This document shows positions 36,614 to 46,869 of a stretch of DNA of 64,000 nt, one piece after another. The notes under the pieces were generated by a model that was given only the letters and a program-made list of their open reading frames with translations, was not told the DNA's origin and ran no database searches. The stretch's first letter is position 1. Each line of letters begins with the position of its first letter. This stretch comes from Granulicatella seriolae (lineage in GTDB: Bacteria; Bacillota; Bacilli; Lactobacillales; Aerococcaceae), in contig NZ_JANHNZ010000010.1 of the NCBI RefSeq assembly GCF_024543085.1, positions 1-64,000 on the forward strand, in the 5' to 3' direction. A program made the translations under genes and the position numbers.

Positions 36614-37726
36614 ATGAATGCAGACTTTTTTCAACAACTAAATAACCCGATTTGGAAGCAACTTTCTTTTGACAACAAACAAGTGCTTCTTCAACATGTT
36701 CTGAGATACTTTGTGAATCCACTTTTATCCGTTAGCAATATTGAAGCGAAACACTTTCATTATGGCGGTATTAAAACGGATACTTTTGAAGTGACGATTG
36801 ATGGCTCACGCTTTGTTTTTGTTCCAGGGCAAACAGACTGTTTGCTTGGTTGGGATGGCGGTTTATCCGGTTTGGATGGGTTAGATTGTAGCGAAGAGCG
36901 ACAAGAGCTACGCTATGCTTTAAAAAACTATCTCAATGAATATTTAAATGGCTATATTTTTCAAAGTAAGGCACCGTCTTGGTCAGAAATAACCAATCAA
37001 AAATTAACTACCCAAGAAGTGGCACAAACCATTAATCAACAAACATCTCCCTTAAGAGAAGTGTCGATTCCGCCTTTATTGGTTGAAGTTAGTCCTAAGT
37101 TTGTGGGCTTAAGACCTATTGGTAGCTACTCGGTTGTAACGGGAGAACTAAGTGATTCAAGTGAAACCTCACAAGCTATCCTTAATCAAATTCGTGATTT
37201 GGTCATTCCAGATCATAGTCAGGACGTCTTTTTACAGGAATACCCACGCACTATTCGAACAGAAAAGCTGTTTATTAAAGAAAACAAGGCTAATCCTGAT
37301 TTATATGATTGCTATATAGACAACCCAGTTTCTTATCAAGCAGTCAAAGAAGATATTCAACGAACAGGCATGGGGCTCTTATCAGAAGATGAGTGGGAGT
37401 ATTGTCGTGGAGCTTCAACTCGTCGACTTTTTCCATGGAGTAACAAACTTCATCGTAGTGTCCTGAGTGATCTGCAGGAAAGCCCACTAGGTCAAAGAAA
37501 TATGTTTGGTTTAGAAATTGCTGCACCGGAATGGGGACCAGAACTCATTGAAGACCAAGCTTATACGAAAGGTGATTGGATTGAAGAAAAGCATAAAGCA
37601 CCCATCATTAACCTATTACCATTTTCTAACTATTACAGAAGTTCAAGCCCCCTAGATATTACTAATCATAAATACTTAGACCCAGGTTACTATTGTGTAC
37701 GTAGAAGTATTCGGATAGAACTATAG
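36614..37726 (+). CDS. FGE-sulfatase (SUMF1)-like domain protein of unknown function
   Basis: A 370-aa protein. The C-terminal half resembles the formylglycine-generating-enzyme fold: NPVSYQAVKEDIQRTG, LLSEDEWEYCRGASTRRLFP, NMFGLEIAAPEWGPEL and a final YYCVRRSIRI. The first half (about 1-160) is unlike that family and is not recognised. No signal peptide or transmembrane segment, so cytosolic. The cysteines seen (in LYDCYID, WEYCRG, YYCVRR) do not reproduce the usual closely spaced active-site pair, and no sulfatase gene is nearby; enzymatic FGE activity is doubtful. ATG follows GGAGG. Monocistronic. Confidence 0.7.
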   Translation: MNADFFQQLNNPIWKQLSFDNKQVLLQHVLRYFVNPLLSVSNIEAKHFHYGGIKTDTFEVTIDGSRFVFVPGQTDCLLGWDGGLSGLDGLDCSEERQELRYALKNYLNEYLNGYIFQSKAPSWSEITNQKLTTQEVAQTINQQTSPLREVSIPPLLVEVSPKFVGLRPIGSYSVVTGELSDSSETSQAILNQIRDLVIPDHSQDVFLQEYPRTIRTEKLFIKENKANPDLYDCYIDNPVSYQAVKEDIQRTGMGLLSEDEWEYCRGASTRRLFPWSNKLHRSVLSDLQESPLGQRNMFGLEIAAPEWGPELIEDQAYTKGDWIEEKHKAPIINLLPFSNYYRSSSPLDITNHKYLDPGYYCVRRSIRIEL

Positions 37727-37748
37727 TTAGAAAAACATGGCGGAATCA

Positions 37749-37777
37749 TTGACATTAGTGCTTAGTTTGACTATACT
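37749..37777 (+). promoter_or_regulatory. Promoter of the alaS leader
   Basis: Consensus TTGACA (37749-37754) and TATACT (37772-37777) with a 17-bp spacer. Confidence 0.8.
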
Positions 37778-37789
37778 TGTTAAGGAAAT

Positions 37790-38001
37790 CATACAAGTGA
37801 AACAGATAAACATTTGAGAACAACAGAGAGGTCAATAAGGTGAGAATGACCAATCAAATGGAGCTCCTGGTTCAATACTTTTTGTAGAAATACAAACGTC
37901 TCCTGCGTTAAAGGACTGAATGAGAATGAAGTTCGTTTCATTGAAAGCAAGGTGGTACCGCGAAGGACAACGCCCTTGTAGTCAATGGAGCGATTTTTTT
38001 A
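37790..38001 (+). promoter_or_regulatory. T-box leader of alaS (Ala specifier)
   Basis: T-box motif AAGGTGGTACCGCG at 37949-37962. A terminator-like stem CGCCCTTG/CAATGGAGCG is followed by TTTTTTT to 38000. The likely specifier is GCT (37863-37865), an alanine codon in ATGGAGCTCC. The AGTA/GAA loop E pair seen in the other two leaders is not evident, so the specifier call is less secure. Confidence 0.85.
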
Positions 38002-38034
38002 TTACGAAAAAATACGAGAAAAGGTAGGAATAAG

Positions 38035-40680
38035 ATGAAACAATTAAGTAGTAGTCAAGTGCGTCAAATGTATTTAGATTTCTTTAAAGAAAAGGGGCAT
38101 AGTGTTCATCCTAGTGCTTCTTTAATTCCGGTCAATGACCCAACGCTTTTATGGATCAACTCCGGAGTTGCTACCCTAAAAAAATATTTTGATGGCAGCG
38201 AGATTCCTGAAGTACCAAGAATTGCCAATGCGCAAAAAAGTATCCGTACCAATGATATTGAAAATGTAGGACACACAGCTCGTCACCATACACTTTTTGA
38301 GATGATGGGGAATTTCTCCATCGGTGATTACTTCAAAGAAGAGGTTATTCCATGGGCATGGGAATTTCTAACATCTGATAAGTGGCTAGGTTTAGAAGCA
38401 GAGCGTCTCTATGTGACTTACTACCCAGAAGATGAAGAAACAAAAGAAATATGGATGAAAAAAGTTGGGTTGCCAGAAAACCATATTATTCCAGTTGCAG
38501 ATAATTTTTGGGATATTGGTGCAGGACCTTGTGGACCAGATACAGAAATCTTTTATGACCGTGGACTAGATTTCCAAAACTTAGCAGAGGATGACCCAGA
38601 AAACTATCCCGGTGGTGAAAATGAACGTTATTTGGAAATCTGGAACTTAGTTTTCTCTGAATTTAACCATTTGCCAGATGGAACTTATCCTCCTTTACCA
38701 CATAAGAACGTCGATACAGGTATGGGTTTGGAACGGGTTGTGTCTGTTCTACAAAATACACCAACCAACTTTGAAACAGACTTGTTTATGCCAATCATCA
38801 AAGAGCTAGAAAGCTTAAGCCAAGACAAACACTATGGTCAAGATAAAGCAACAGATGTATCTTTCAAGGTTATCGCCGACCATATCCGTGCAGTGAGCTT
38901 TGCTATTGGAGACGGTGCTTTACCATCAAACGAGGGGCGTGGCTACATTATTCGTCGTTTGATTCGTCGTTCAGTAATGCATGGACAAAGACTAGGCATT
39001 CAAGGGGCCTTTTTGACAAAATTAGTACCAATCGTAGCTCAAATTATGGAAAGCTACTATCCGGAAGTTAGAGAAAACCAAGACTTCATCCAAAAAGTCA
39101 TCTTAAATGAAGAAGAAAGATTCCAAGAAACCATCCACGATGGTCTAACTATTCTAGAATCTATCTTCCAAGAAATGAGAGAGAAACAGCAAACGACGGT
39201 TTCAGGAAGTGATGCCTTTAAACTCTACGACACGTATGGTTTCCCTTATGAATTAACCTTGGAATATGCTAGTGATAATGGCTTTACTATTGACCAAGAC
39301 GCATTTGACAAAGAAATGCAGGCTCAAAAAGAACGAGCTCGAGCTGCTAGAAATACGGATACTTCTATGTCTGTTCAATCTAAAATTTTGCGTGATATTA
39401 CCCTAGAAAGTAAATTCCTCGGTTATGAAACAGATAGGAGCCAAGCTAAGTTGACAGCAATCATCGACCAAGATGAGTTGGTAGAATCAGCTGAAAGTGG
39501 TAACCGAGTTCAAGTCATTTTCGACCAAACGCCATTCTACGCTGAAATGGGTGGACAAGTTGCTGATAAAGGTTGGATCAAAGATTTAGATGGTCATGTT
39601 GTAGCACATGTTATCCAAGTTAAGAAAGCTCCTAATGGACAATCACTTCATACTATCGATCTAGAAGGTGCGATTCAAAAAGATGCTATCTACCAACTGG
39701 AAGTTGATTCACAGCTTCGTTCTAAGATTCTTAAAAATCATACAGCAACCCATTTGCTCCACCAGGCCCTAAAAGATGTTTTGGGACACCATGCCAATCA
39801 AGCAGGTTCGTTAGTTGCTCCAGACTATCTTCGTTTTGATTTTAGCCATTTCGGCCAAGTAACCAATCAAGAATTGGCACAGATGGAAGAGATTGTAAAT
39901 CAAAAAATCTGGCAGGCGCTTGATGTCGTCACCATTGAAACTAGTCTTGAAGCAGCCAAAGAAATGGGCGCAATGGCTCTATTTGGCGAGAAATATGGCA
40001 AAGATGTTCGAGTTGTCTCAGTGGACGACTGGTCTATCGAATTGTGTGGTGGCTTACACGTTTCAAATACTCAAGAAATTGGACTTTTCAAGATTGTATC
40101 CGAATCAGGAATTGGTGCCGGAATTCGTCGTATCGAAGCAGTTACCAGCAAAGAAGCTTATCTATTGCTGAGCCAAAGAGAAAACCTCTTAAAAGAAGCT
40201 GCACAAGCTGTTAAATCTATTCATTTGGACAGCGTTCCAGAAAAAATAGTGAACTTACAAGGTGAATTAAAAGACTTGCAACAAGAGATTCACTCTTTGA
40301 AAGCTAAAGTCATGAAGAGCGAAACAGCTGATCTATTCACCAATAGCGAAACCATCAATGGAACAAGTATCATCACTGCCAAATTGGAGAATAAAGGCAT
40401 GGAGGAATTGCGCCAACTAGTTGACCAATGGCGTCAAAAGGAGGCATCAGATGTCTTCTTAGTGGCATCTGAACAAGATGATAAGGCAGTTCTTTTAGCT
40501 GCGGCATCGAAGAAGGCTAACCAAAATGGTATTAAAGCGGGTGAGTTGATTAAGGCTGTTGCACCAAAAATTGGTGGTGGCGGTGGTGGCCGACCTGATA
40601 TGGCTCAAGCTGGTGGTAAGAATCCATCTGGAATTCCAGATGCCTTAAACGAAGCAAAAGTTTGGTTACAAACTCTTTAA
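38035..40680 (+). CDS. alaS: Alanine--tRNA ligase
   Basis: Class II synthetase of 881 aa that charges tRNA-Ala through the G3-U70 pair. Motifs: N-terminal SLIPVNDPTLLWINSGVATL (catalytic core), the editing domain zinc site HTATHLLHQALKDVLG with the later SIELCGGLHVSNT, and the C-terminal oligomerisation/tRNA domain ending GGGGGGRPDMAQAGG. Full length and intact. Controlled by the T-box leader upstream. Confidence 0.97.
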   Translation: MKQLSSSQVRQMYLDFFKEKGHSVHPSASLIPVNDPTLLWINSGVATLKKYFDGSEIPEVPRIANAQKSIRTNDIENVGHTARHHTLFEMMGNFSIGDYFKEEVIPWAWEFLTSDKWLGLEAERLYVTYYPEDEETKEIWMKKVGLPENHIIPVADNFWDIGAGPCGPDTEIFYDRGLDFQNLAEDDPENYPGGENERYLEIWNLVFSEFNHLPDGTYPPLPHKNVDTGMGLERVVSVLQNTPTNFETDLFMPIIKELESLSQDKHYGQDKATDVSFKVIADHIRAVSFAIGDGALPSNEGRGYIIRRLIRRSVMHGQRLGIQGAFLTKLVPIVAQIMESYYPEVRENQDFIQKVILNEEERFQETIHDGLTILESIFQEMREKQQTTVSGSDAFKLYDTYGFPYELTLEYASDNGFTIDQDAFDKEMQAQKERARAARNTDTSMSVQSKILRDITLESKFLGYETDRSQAKLTAIIDQDELVESAESGNRVQVIFDQTPFYAEMGGQVADKGWIKDLDGHVVAHVIQVKKAPNGQSLHTIDLEGAIQKDAIYQLEVDSQLRSKILKNHTATHLLHQALKDVLGHHANQAGSLVAPDYLRFDFSHFGQVTNQELAQMEEIVNQKIWQALDVVTIETSLEAAKEMGAMALFGEKYGKDVRVVSVDDWSIELCGGLHVSNTQEIGLFKIVSESGIGAGIRRIEAVTSKEAYLLLSQRENLLKEAAQAVKSIHLDSVPEKIVNLQGELKDLQQEIHSLKAKVMKSETADLFTNSETINGTSIITAKLENKGMEELRQLVDQWRQKEASDVFLVASEQDDKAVLLAAASKKANQNGIKAGELIKAVAPKIGGGGGGRPDMAQAGGKNPSGIPDALNEAKVWLQTL

Positions 40681-40806
40681 GATGTTTATTCTCAGGGAGA
40701 GGCATTTAAGATTGCCTGTTTAAAAGCAATTTGCTTAGCACCTTTAAGTTGTAGTTTCCATTATTATTTAGTAGAATAGACTTATATTATGAAATGGGGT
40801 GACGTC

Positions 40807-41073
40807 ATGAATTCAATTGATGAGACGGTCTTATTTAAACTGAATGATAAGGACGAAAAAAGTGTCAAAGAAACAGTAACGATTGTTTACGATGCATTAA
40901 ATGAAAAAGGGTATAGCTCTATTAATCAGATTGTTGGCTACTTACTTTCTGGTGACCCAGCTTATATTCCACGTCATAAAGATGCTCGTAATTTAATTCG
41001 TCGTCATGAACGTGATGAGATCTTAGAAGAATTAATCAAGAGTTACATTCGTTCAACAGGAAGAGAAGTTTAA
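40807..41073 (+). CDS. ireB: IreB family regulatory phosphoprotein (UPF0297)
   Basis: An 88-aa soluble protein. [20 protein letters not shown] and the basic [20 protein letters not shown] are the family signature. In Enterococcus faecalis IreB is phosphorylated on threonine by the Stk kinase IreK and dampens cephalosporin resistance. The ATG at 40807 follows GGGGTGA; an in-frame ATG at 40789 lies before it. Its stop overlaps the ruvX start by one base (TAATG). The ireB-ruvX-DUF1292 order is conserved in Firmicutes. Confidence 0.94.
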   Translation: MNSIDETVLFKLNDKDEKSVKETVTIVYDALNEKGYSSINQIVGYLLSGDPAYIPRHKDARNLIRRHERDEILEELIKSYIRSTGREV

Positions 41074-41495
41074 TGCGTGTAATGGGTTTAGATGTTGGTT
41101 CTAAAACAGTCGGAGTTGCCATTAGTGACCCCATGGGTTGGACAGCTCAAGGCATTGAAACCATTGTAATCTCCGAAGAAGAGAAGATTTTTGGTTTTCA
41201 ACGTGTTTTAGATTTAGCCAAAGAGTATGAGGTTGGAAAGATTGTTGTTGGATTACCCAAAAATATGAACAATTCAATTGGATTTCGAGCTCAAGCATCG
41301 CAAGATTACGCCAAGCAACTCTCTGAATTAAGTGACATTCCCATTGATTTTCAAGATGAACGGTTGACAACTGTTCAAGCAGAAAGAATGCTAGTTTCAG
41401 AAGGTAATGTTTCACGAAAGAAAAGGAAAAAGGTCATTGATAAGCTAGCTGCAGTGATTCTTTTACAAAACTATTTAGATAGCCATCCTCAATAG
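41073..41495 (+). CDS. ruvX: Putative pre-16S rRNA nuclease / Holliday junction resolvase-like (YqgF)
   Basis: A 140-aa RNase H-fold protein. [18 protein letters not shown] holds the first catalytic aspartate, [20 protein letters not shown] the central part and [13 protein letters not shown] the second acidic cluster. In E. coli, YqgF acts in 5' maturation of 16S rRNA; resolvase activity was first proposed from fold similarity. Translationally coupled to ireB. Confidence 0.95.
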   Translation: MRVMGLDVGSKTVGVAISDPMGWTAQGIETIVISEEEKIFGFQRVLDLAKEYEVGKIVVGLPKNMNNSIGFRAQASQDYAKQLSELSDIPIDFQDERLTTVQAERMLVSEGNVSRKKRKKVIDKLAAVILLQNYLDSHPQ

Positions 41496-41526
41496 TTGAG
41501 GATAAAAATAAAAAATGAGGTGCCTT

Positions 41527-41832
41527 ATGACAGAACATCACGATCATTCACATGACGACCACGAACATATCACAATCATCGATGAAGATGGAACGGAAGT
41601 CTTATACGAAATTTTGTTTACCTTTGATTCAGATGAATTTGAAAAATCTTATGTTTTAGCTTACCCAGCTGAATTTGTAGATGAAGGGGAAGAAATTGAA
41701 ATTCAAGCTTTCTCTTATATTGAAGCTGAAGATGGTACAGAAGGTGAATTAAAACCAATTGAAACCGACGCAGAATGGGATATGATTGAAGAAGTTTTAA
41801 ACACTTTCCTAGATGACGAAGAACAAGAATAA
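41527..41832 (+). CDS. DUF1292 family protein
   Basis: A 101-aa, very acidic protein with a His/Asp-rich N-terminus ([12 protein letters not shown]) that could bind a metal. [20 protein letters not shown] is the DUF1292 core. Function unknown; it follows ireB and ruvX in most Firmicutes, and a GAGGTG site stands before the ATG at 41527. Confidence 0.92.
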   Translation: MTEHHDHSHDDHEHITIIDEDGTEVLYEILFTFDSDEFEKSYVLAYPAEFVDEGEEIEIQAFSYIEAEDGTEGELKPIETDAEWDMIEEVLNTFLDDEEQE

Positions 41833-41845
41833 GCAATAAAAAATT

Positions 41846-41887
41846 AGAACACTGCAAAACCAATCTTGGTCTTGTGGTGTTTTTTTA
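41846..41887 (+). terminator. Terminator of the ireB operon
   Basis: AACAC..CAA pairs with TTG..GTGTT around a loop, then TTTTTTT. Confidence 0.7.
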
Positions 41888-41931
41888 TTCCGTATTATCT
41901 AGCAAAGAGAGAGGCTACAGCTTATAGGTTG

Positions 41932-42000
41932 GAAATAACGGTGTACAAGCGTAGCTGTTTTGACTTTAGTCGATTACAGATACGTAGGCAGCTAAGGGGA
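41932..42000 (-). repeat. Decayed fragment of the palindromic repeat left of copy D
   Basis: AAATAACGGTGTACAAGCGT, AGCTG, TTTAGTCGATTACAG and ACGTAGGCAGCTAAG match the first part of a reverse-oriented core, with many changes and no arm. Confidence 0.7.
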
Positions 42001-42242
42001 TCGGTAAATAGTAAAATCTATTTTTTTAGTCACAAAAGAGTTTTGCGAAAAAGCTTATCAGAAATGAGAACGGTGGCACCGCCGTGAGCCTAGGTCTCAC
42101 TGGCTTAGCTGTCTACGTGGTTGTAATCGGCTAAAGCCGAAACATCCACTGTACGCCAGCTATGCTTTACACCGTTATTTCTGATAAGCTTTTTCGTAAA
42201 ACTCTTTTGTTTAAATAGCAGCAGAGACCTTTTGCCCCCCCA
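42000..42242 (+). repeat. Structured palindromic repeat, copy D
   Basis: Core on the plus strand. Inner arms 42033-42065 and 42177-42209 are 33 bp and pair throughout as RNA, the single difference being a G-T (G-U) pair. They read CAAAAGAGTTTTGCGAAAAA on the left. The core has a complete TCGGCTAAAGCCGA tip and the side hairpin GTGAG-CTCAC. Right flank ends CCTTTTGCCCCCCC. Flanked on both sides by decayed reverse fragments. Confidence 0.88.
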
Positions 42243-42300
42243 TGTAGACAGCTATTCTGATGAGACCCTGGTTCACGACAGTGCCACCGTTCTGATTTTC
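42243..42300 (-). repeat. Decayed fragment of the palindromic repeat right of copy D
   Basis: TGTAGACAGCT, TGAGACCCTGGTTCACGAC and GTGCCACCGTTCTGATTTTC match the second part of a reverse-oriented core. Confidence 0.7.
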
Positions 42301-42385
42301 GGCCCATTAGCTAGAGTCTATCTCTTTTAACAGTGGTAACTTTTCTTAGATTTTCTAAGGATTTGACAATTTTTGAGAACAATAG

Positions 42386-42414
42386 TTCATTTTCTTACAA
42401 TATTCATGTATAAT
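42386..42414 (+). promoter_or_regulatory. Candidate promoter of mltG-udk
   Basis: Perfect TATAAT (42409-42414), 17 bp after a weak TTCATT (42386-42391). Confidence 0.45.
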
Positions 42415-42486
42415 AACAAAAGTGCATACAAAAAATAAACTATTACCCACAAACAATATAGATGTTCATTATGCAAGGGGGAAATT

Positions 42487-43632
42487 ATGAAGAAGAAGCG
42501 CGAAATTAAAAAAAGACCGTTAATTGGAGAAAATGATTCCATCAGAGATATACGTCAAAAAGAATCCTCTATTGTTAGAAAAGTAGTTGTTGGGGTTGTT
42601 TCCGTATTGGTAGCTTTGTTGGTTATCTTTTCCATCGTATTTTACCGATATGTTGATACCAATATCCAGCCGGTTGATGCTAGTCAAACTCAAACATTTG
42701 AGGTGGAAATTCCTTCTGGCTCTTCTGTACGAGAAATTGCCGATATTCTTCAAACCAATAAGGTTATTCGTAATGCAAAGATTTTTAATTACTATACAAA
42801 GATGAAGAATGTCTCCGAATTTAAAGCTGGATTTTACAAATTTTCATCATCTATGACCTTGGATCAGGTTATTACGGCACTAACTGGAGGTGGGCAGGAC
42901 CAATCGGAGACCGCCGCCAAAATTCTGATTCGAGAGGGCGATCAACTCAAGGATATTGCTAAGGCAGTAGAAGAGGCGACGGCTTATACAGCAGAAGAAT
43001 TTATTGCCAAAGCTCAAGATATGACCTTCTTCAACCTATTATTAGAAACCTATCCAAAATTGCTAACAGCCTCTAATTATGTTGCCGATACTCGCTATCA
43101 TTTGGAAGGATATTTATTCCCAGCTACCTATGATGTGGATAAAAACTCAACCTTACAAATGATTATTACGGCTATGGTTAAAAAGACAGATGAAGTGATG
43201 TCTAAATATTATGACCAAATTGAAGAAAAAGGGACAGATGTGCATAAAATCTTAACGATGGCTTCTTTAGTTGAAAAAGAAGGTGTGTCGGATGAAGACC
43301 GTAAATTGATTGCAGGAGTCTTCTACAATCGAATTAAAGATGATATGATGCTTCAAACCGATATTTCAGTCTTGTATGCTTTAGATGTTCATAAAGAGAT
43401 TGTTACACTCCAAGATTTAGAAGTAGATTCTCCTTACAATTTATACAAACATTATGGAATGGGGCCTGGGCCATACAACAGTCCAAGTGACCATGCTATT
43501 CAGGCAGCTTTAAATCCTACCGATAGTACCTATCTTTATTTCTTAGCGGATACTAGTACCGGTAAGGTTTATTATTCAGAAACCTATGAGCAGCACATGG
43601 AATTGCAAGCTAAGTATGTAGATAAGGAGTAA
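42487..43632 (+). CDS. mltG: Endolytic murein transglycosylase MltG
   Basis: Bitopic membrane enzyme of 381 aa (YceG family). A cytoplasmic basic N-terminus ([10 protein letters not shown]) is followed by a transmembrane helix at about 31-53 and an extracellular LysM-like part and YceG domain. The catalytic glutamate is in [15 protein letters not shown], with [15 protein letters not shown] after it. It cuts nascent glycan strands to set their length during peripheral wall growth. Strong AAGGGGG site. udk starts 4 bp after the stop, then greA: the usual order in Firmicutes. Confidence 0.95.
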   Translation: MKKKREIKKRPLIGENDSIRDIRQKESSIVRKVVVGVVSVLVALLVIFSIVFYRYVDTNIQPVDASQTQTFEVEIPSGSSVREIADILQTNKVIRNAKIFNYYTKMKNVSEFKAGFYKFSSSMTLDQVITALTGGGQDQSETAAKILIREGDQLKDIAKAVEEATAYTAEEFIAKAQDMTFFNLLLETYPKLLTASNYVADTRYHLEGYLFPATYDVDKNSTLQMIITAMVKKTDEVMSKYYDQIEEKGTDVHKILTMASLVEKEGVSDEDRKLIAGVFYNRIKDDMMLQTDISVLYALDVHKEIVTLQDLEVDSPYNLYKHYGMGPGPYNSPSDHAIQAALNPTDSTYLYFLADTSTGKVYYSETYEQHMELQAKYVDKE

Positions 43633-43636
43633 GAAC

Positions 43637-44287
43637 ATGTCACGAAAAAAACCAATCGTAATAGGCGTAACAGGTGGATCAGGCAGTGGGAAGACAAGTG
43701 TTAGCAGAAAAATATTAGCTAATTTTCCTGATCTTTCAATTGTTAAAATCGATCAAGATTATTATTACAAGGACCAAAGTTATCTCCCTTTCGAGGAAAG
43801 ATTGAAAACCAACTATGACCATCCATTTGCTTTCGACACGGATTTGTTGATTGAACATCTGGAAAAATTAATTCGTTTTGAATCCATTGATGAGCCAGTT
43901 TATGACTATGAAATGCATACTCGTAGCAACAAGGTTATCCATCAAGAACCTAAAGATGTCATTCTAATTGAGGGAATCTTGATCTTGGAAGATAAACGAA
44001 TGCGTGATTTGATGGATATTAAGGTCTATGTGGATACCGATGATGATATTCGAATTATTAGACGTATCAAACGAGACATTGAGGAAAGAGGCAGAACCTT
44101 AGATTCAGTTATTAATCAATATCTAACGGTTGTTAAACCCATGCACCATCAATTTATTGAACCAACAAAAAAATTTGCTGATATTATTATTCCAGAAGGT
44201 GGATCAAATATTGTAGCAATTGACCTTATGACGACTAAAATAGATTCAATTCTTAAGTCCAATTCAGCAAATAATAATTTAGACTAA
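43637..44287 (+). CDS. udk: Uridine kinase
   Basis: Pyrimidine salvage kinase of 216 aa that phosphorylates uridine and cytidine. Walker A is [16 protein letters not shown] (about residues 9-24), the substrate region is [11 protein letters not shown], and [12 protein letters not shown] and [20 protein letters not shown] follow in the lid area. Translated right after mltG. Confidence 0.95.
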   Translation: MSRKKPIVIGVTGGSGSGKTSVSRKILANFPDLSIVKIDQDYYYKDQSYLPFEERLKTNYDHPFAFDTDLLIEHLEKLIRFESIDEPVYDYEMHTRSNKVIHQEPKDVILIEGILILEDKRMRDLMDIKVYVDTDDDIRIIRRIKRDIEERGRTLDSVINQYLTVVKPMHHQFIEPTKKFADIIIPEGGSNIVAIDLMTTKIDSILKSNSANNNLD

Positions 44288-44376
44288 AATAGATTGCATT
44301 CTTTTACAGAACGTGTTATCTTTACTTCATTGTACATTTACGTACAGAAAGACAAGAACCTAAAGGAGATTAATTC

Positions 44377-44856
44377 ATGAACGAAAAAGTATTCCCAATG
44401 ACTCTTGAAGGCAAAGAAAAAATAGAAGCTGAGTTAGAAGAATTAAAAGTTGTTAAACGTAAAGAAATAGTTGAACGCATTAAGATTGCTCGTTCTTATG
44501 GAGATTTGTCTGAGAATTCAGAGTACGAATCTGCTAAAGATGAACAAGCTTTCGTGGAAGGACGTATTTCAACTTTAGAAAAGATGATACGTTATGCCGA
44601 AATTATTGATGATCAAAATATTGAAAAAGATATTGTATCATTAGGACGTACCATTACATTTAAAGAATTACCTGATGGAGATGAGGAAACCTACACAATC
44701 GTAGGTAGTGCAGAAGCAAATCCAATCGAAGGTAAGATTTCTAACGACTCTCCAATTGCCAAAGGGATTATTGGAAAAAAACTGGATGAAGAAGCAGTAA
44801 TTTCTACACCAGGTGGCGATATGCATATCAAGATTGTAGATATTCAATCTGCCTAA
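44377..44856 (+). CDS. greA: Transcription elongation factor GreA
   Basis: A 159-aa factor that restarts backtracked RNA polymerase by stimulating cleavage of the nascent RNA. The N-terminal coiled coil ([20 protein letters not shown]) with tip acidic residues in [17 protein letters not shown], then the C-terminal FKBP-like domain ([17 protein letters not shown]) are complete. The ATG has an AAAGGAG site. A terminator follows. Confidence 0.96.
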   Translation: MNEKVFPMTLEGKEKIEAELEELKVVKRKEIVERIKIARSYGDLSENSEYESAKDEQAFVEGRISTLEKMIRYAEIIDDQNIEKDIVSLGRTITFKELPDGDEETYTIVGSAEANPIEGKISNDSPIAKGIIGKKLDEEAVISTPGGDMHIKIVDIQSA

Positions 44857-44878
44857 AATAGATTAATTAAACAAATAG

Positions 44879-44928
44879 CTGAGCTAGTAGACTGATAAGT
44901 CATTATCGACTACTAGCTCAGTTTTTTT
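44879..44928 (+). terminator. Terminator of greA
   Basis: CTGAGCTAGTAG pairs perfectly with CTACTAGCTCAG, followed by TTTTTTT. Confidence 0.93.
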
Positions 44929-45041
44929 GGAATTTTTAATTTGTCTAGGACTTTAGACTGAGTTCTTTTCCGCCTTTTGTAAGTGCACATCAGGCAGAAA
45001 GTAGTGTATGATAAGTGTGACAAAGTAGAGGGGGATACACG

Positions 45042-45785
45042 GTGAAGAATTTCAAAGTAAAAATATTATTATTACTAGTTTCTTTCTCCATGCTAATTAC
45101 AACAGCACAATTAATTAATGATAGAAGTTTGCTTGTCATGACCGTTTTAGGTTTATTTTTATTGGTCTTAAGCTTTACTAGTAAAACCAGACGAAGAACT
45201 AGAATTATTGGAATCATGTTAGGTTTAACCTTAGTTATCATTGCCATGTTTTCAACCATTGGATTTTGGTTTGCCATAGCGATCACTTTGGTGGCTCTGG
45301 CATTATTTGGCAATGATATACTTCCTAGTTTTTCGGGTAAAAATAATGGTGCTAGTAGTTTTTGGAATAAGAAAGAATATAGGGCTGTAAAAACAGTAGA
45401 GCCTAGTGGACTAAAAAGAAGAAGTCGACAACAATGGATAGGCAGTCAAGAAGTTGGTGAAGATATCTATGAGTGGGATGATATTAACATCATCACCTTG
45501 GCAGGAGATACCATCATAGACCTAGGGAATACCATCCTACCTCGAGATGAAAATATTATTCTAATTCGTAAAGGAGTTGGAAAGATTCGTGTCATCGTCC
45601 CACTTGGTGTTGGTGTGGCCTTGCATCATAGTACAATTCTAGGACAGGTGACCTTTGAAGGTGTTGATACGGAAGTGAAGAATGAAGTCCTTGAATTTCA
45701 ATCAAAAGGCTATAGCCAAGCCAAGAAAAAAGTCTTAATCTACACCACTATTTTGGTAGGAAGTGTAGAGGTGATTGAGCTATGA
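45042..45785 (+). CDS. liaF: LiaF-like negative regulator of the cell-envelope stress system
   Basis: A 247-aa protein with three to four N-terminal transmembrane helices (to about residue 95) and a cytoplasmic C-terminal domain that matches LiaF: DINIITLAGDTIIDLGNTIL and KGVGKIRVIVPLGVGVALHH. LiaF keeps the LiaS kinase off until the envelope is damaged. Starts with GTG at 45042 after AGAGGGGG. Its stop overlaps the liaS ATG (ATGA), so translation is coupled. Confidence 0.93.
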   Translation: MKNFKVKILLLLVSFSMLITTAQLINDRSLLVMTVLGLFLLVLSFTSKTRRRTRIIGIMLGLTLVIIAMFSTIGFWFAIAITLVALALFGNDILPSFSGKNNGASSFWNKKEYRAVKTVEPSGLKRRSRQQWIGSQEVGEDIYEWDDINIITLAGDTIIDLGNTILPRDENIILIRKGVGKIRVIVPLGVGVALHHSTILGQVTFEGVDTEVKNEVLEFQSKGYSQAKKKVLIYTTILVGSVEVIEL

Positions 45786-46831
45786 GGAAGCGGCTAAGTT
45801 TTAAGAATTTCATTTACTTTCTAGTATATTCCTTGCTTCTTGTTCTGGTAGTCTTACTCATCTTGAGACCTGTGATTAGCTGGAACTCATTTTTTACTCT
45901 GGATGGCAATACGAAAATTCCTATGATACTTTCTTTAGGAATTTCGATACTATTATTTGCTATTATTTTCTCGTTTATATATTATTTTAGTATCCAACAA
46001 AGTGAACGGTTAACCATGCAAAAAATTGAGTGGTTGATTTTAGGGAACTATCAACACCCTTTGTTTTCTCAAGAAGTTTGGTATGAGAATTTTCTTCCTT
46101 TTAATCTACGGCGAATTAACGCTAGTCTACAGCGCCTACGTGTCAAATTAATGGATTTGTCCAATGAGGTGCAACATCTGTCATCAGTGCCTCAGTATAT
46201 TGGTCAGGAGACTAAGGAAGAAATTCTAGAGAATGAACGACACCGGATTGCTCGAGAATTACACGACTCAGTTAGTCAACAGTTGTTTGCTGCTATGATG
46301 ATGCTATCGGCAATAAATGAACAAAAAGATAGTATTCCAGAAAAATTACAAAAGCAATTGACCTTGGTTGAACGAATTATCAATGAATCCCAATCAGAAA
46401 TGCGTGCTTTATTACTCCATCTACGCCCTGTTTCCTTGGAGAATAAATCTCTGAAAAAAGGGATTGAGATGCTCTTAAAAGAATTGATGACTAAAGTGCA
46501 ATTGGAAATTCATTGGGAACTAGATGATATCCATACTAAACCGGGAATTGAAGATCACCTCTTTCGAATTATGCAGGAGCTTTTATCCAATACTTTGAGG
46601 CATGCCAAAGCGAAAAACTTAGATGTATTCTTGAGACAAACTCCTGAGTGGATTTCCCTTCGTGTGGTGGATGATGGCATTGGTTTTGATACCAATGAAT
46701 CTCGCCCTGGAAGTTATGGCTTGGTCAACATTCGTGAGCGTGTAACTGGAATGGGTGGTACATTGAAACTATTGAGTTTTCCAAACAAAGGAACGATTGT
46801 AGAAATTAAAATCCCACAGATTACAGATTAA
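45782..46831 (+). CDS. liaS: Sensor histidine kinase LiaS
   Basis: A 349-aa kinase of the HPK7 (NarX-like) class. Two transmembrane helices (about 10-30 and 45-68) enclose a very short outside loop, so it is an intramembrane sensor. The phosphorylated histidine is H161 in [23 protein letters not shown]-binding motifs are [10 protein letters not shown] (N box), VDDGIGFD and [17 protein letters not shown]. Works with LiaF and LiaR. Confidence 0.95.
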   Translation: MRKRLSFKNFIYFLVYSLLLVLVVLLILRPVISWNSFFTLDGNTKIPMILSLGISILLFAIIFSFIYYFSIQQSERLTMQKIEWLILGNYQHPLFSQEVWYENFLPFNLRRINASLQRLRVKLMDLSNEVQHLSSVPQYIGQETKEEILENERHRIARELHDSVSQQLFAAMMMLSAINEQKDSIPEKLQKQLTLVERIINESQSEMRALLLHLRPVSLENKSLKKGIEMLLKELMTKVQLEIHWELDDIHTKPGIEDHLFRIMQELLSNTLRHAKAKNLDVFLRQTPEWISLRVVDDGIGFDTNESRPGSYGLVNIRERVTGMGGTLKLLSFPNKGTIVEIKIPQITD

Positions 46832-46869
46832 ATAAATCTGGCCAATCAAGTGTTAAAAGGAGTAGCCAA

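Noticed and set aside
41866-42087. 73-codon plus-strand frame
   Set aside because: It covers a decayed repeat fragment and the start of copy D. No ribosome binding site, composition unlike a protein.
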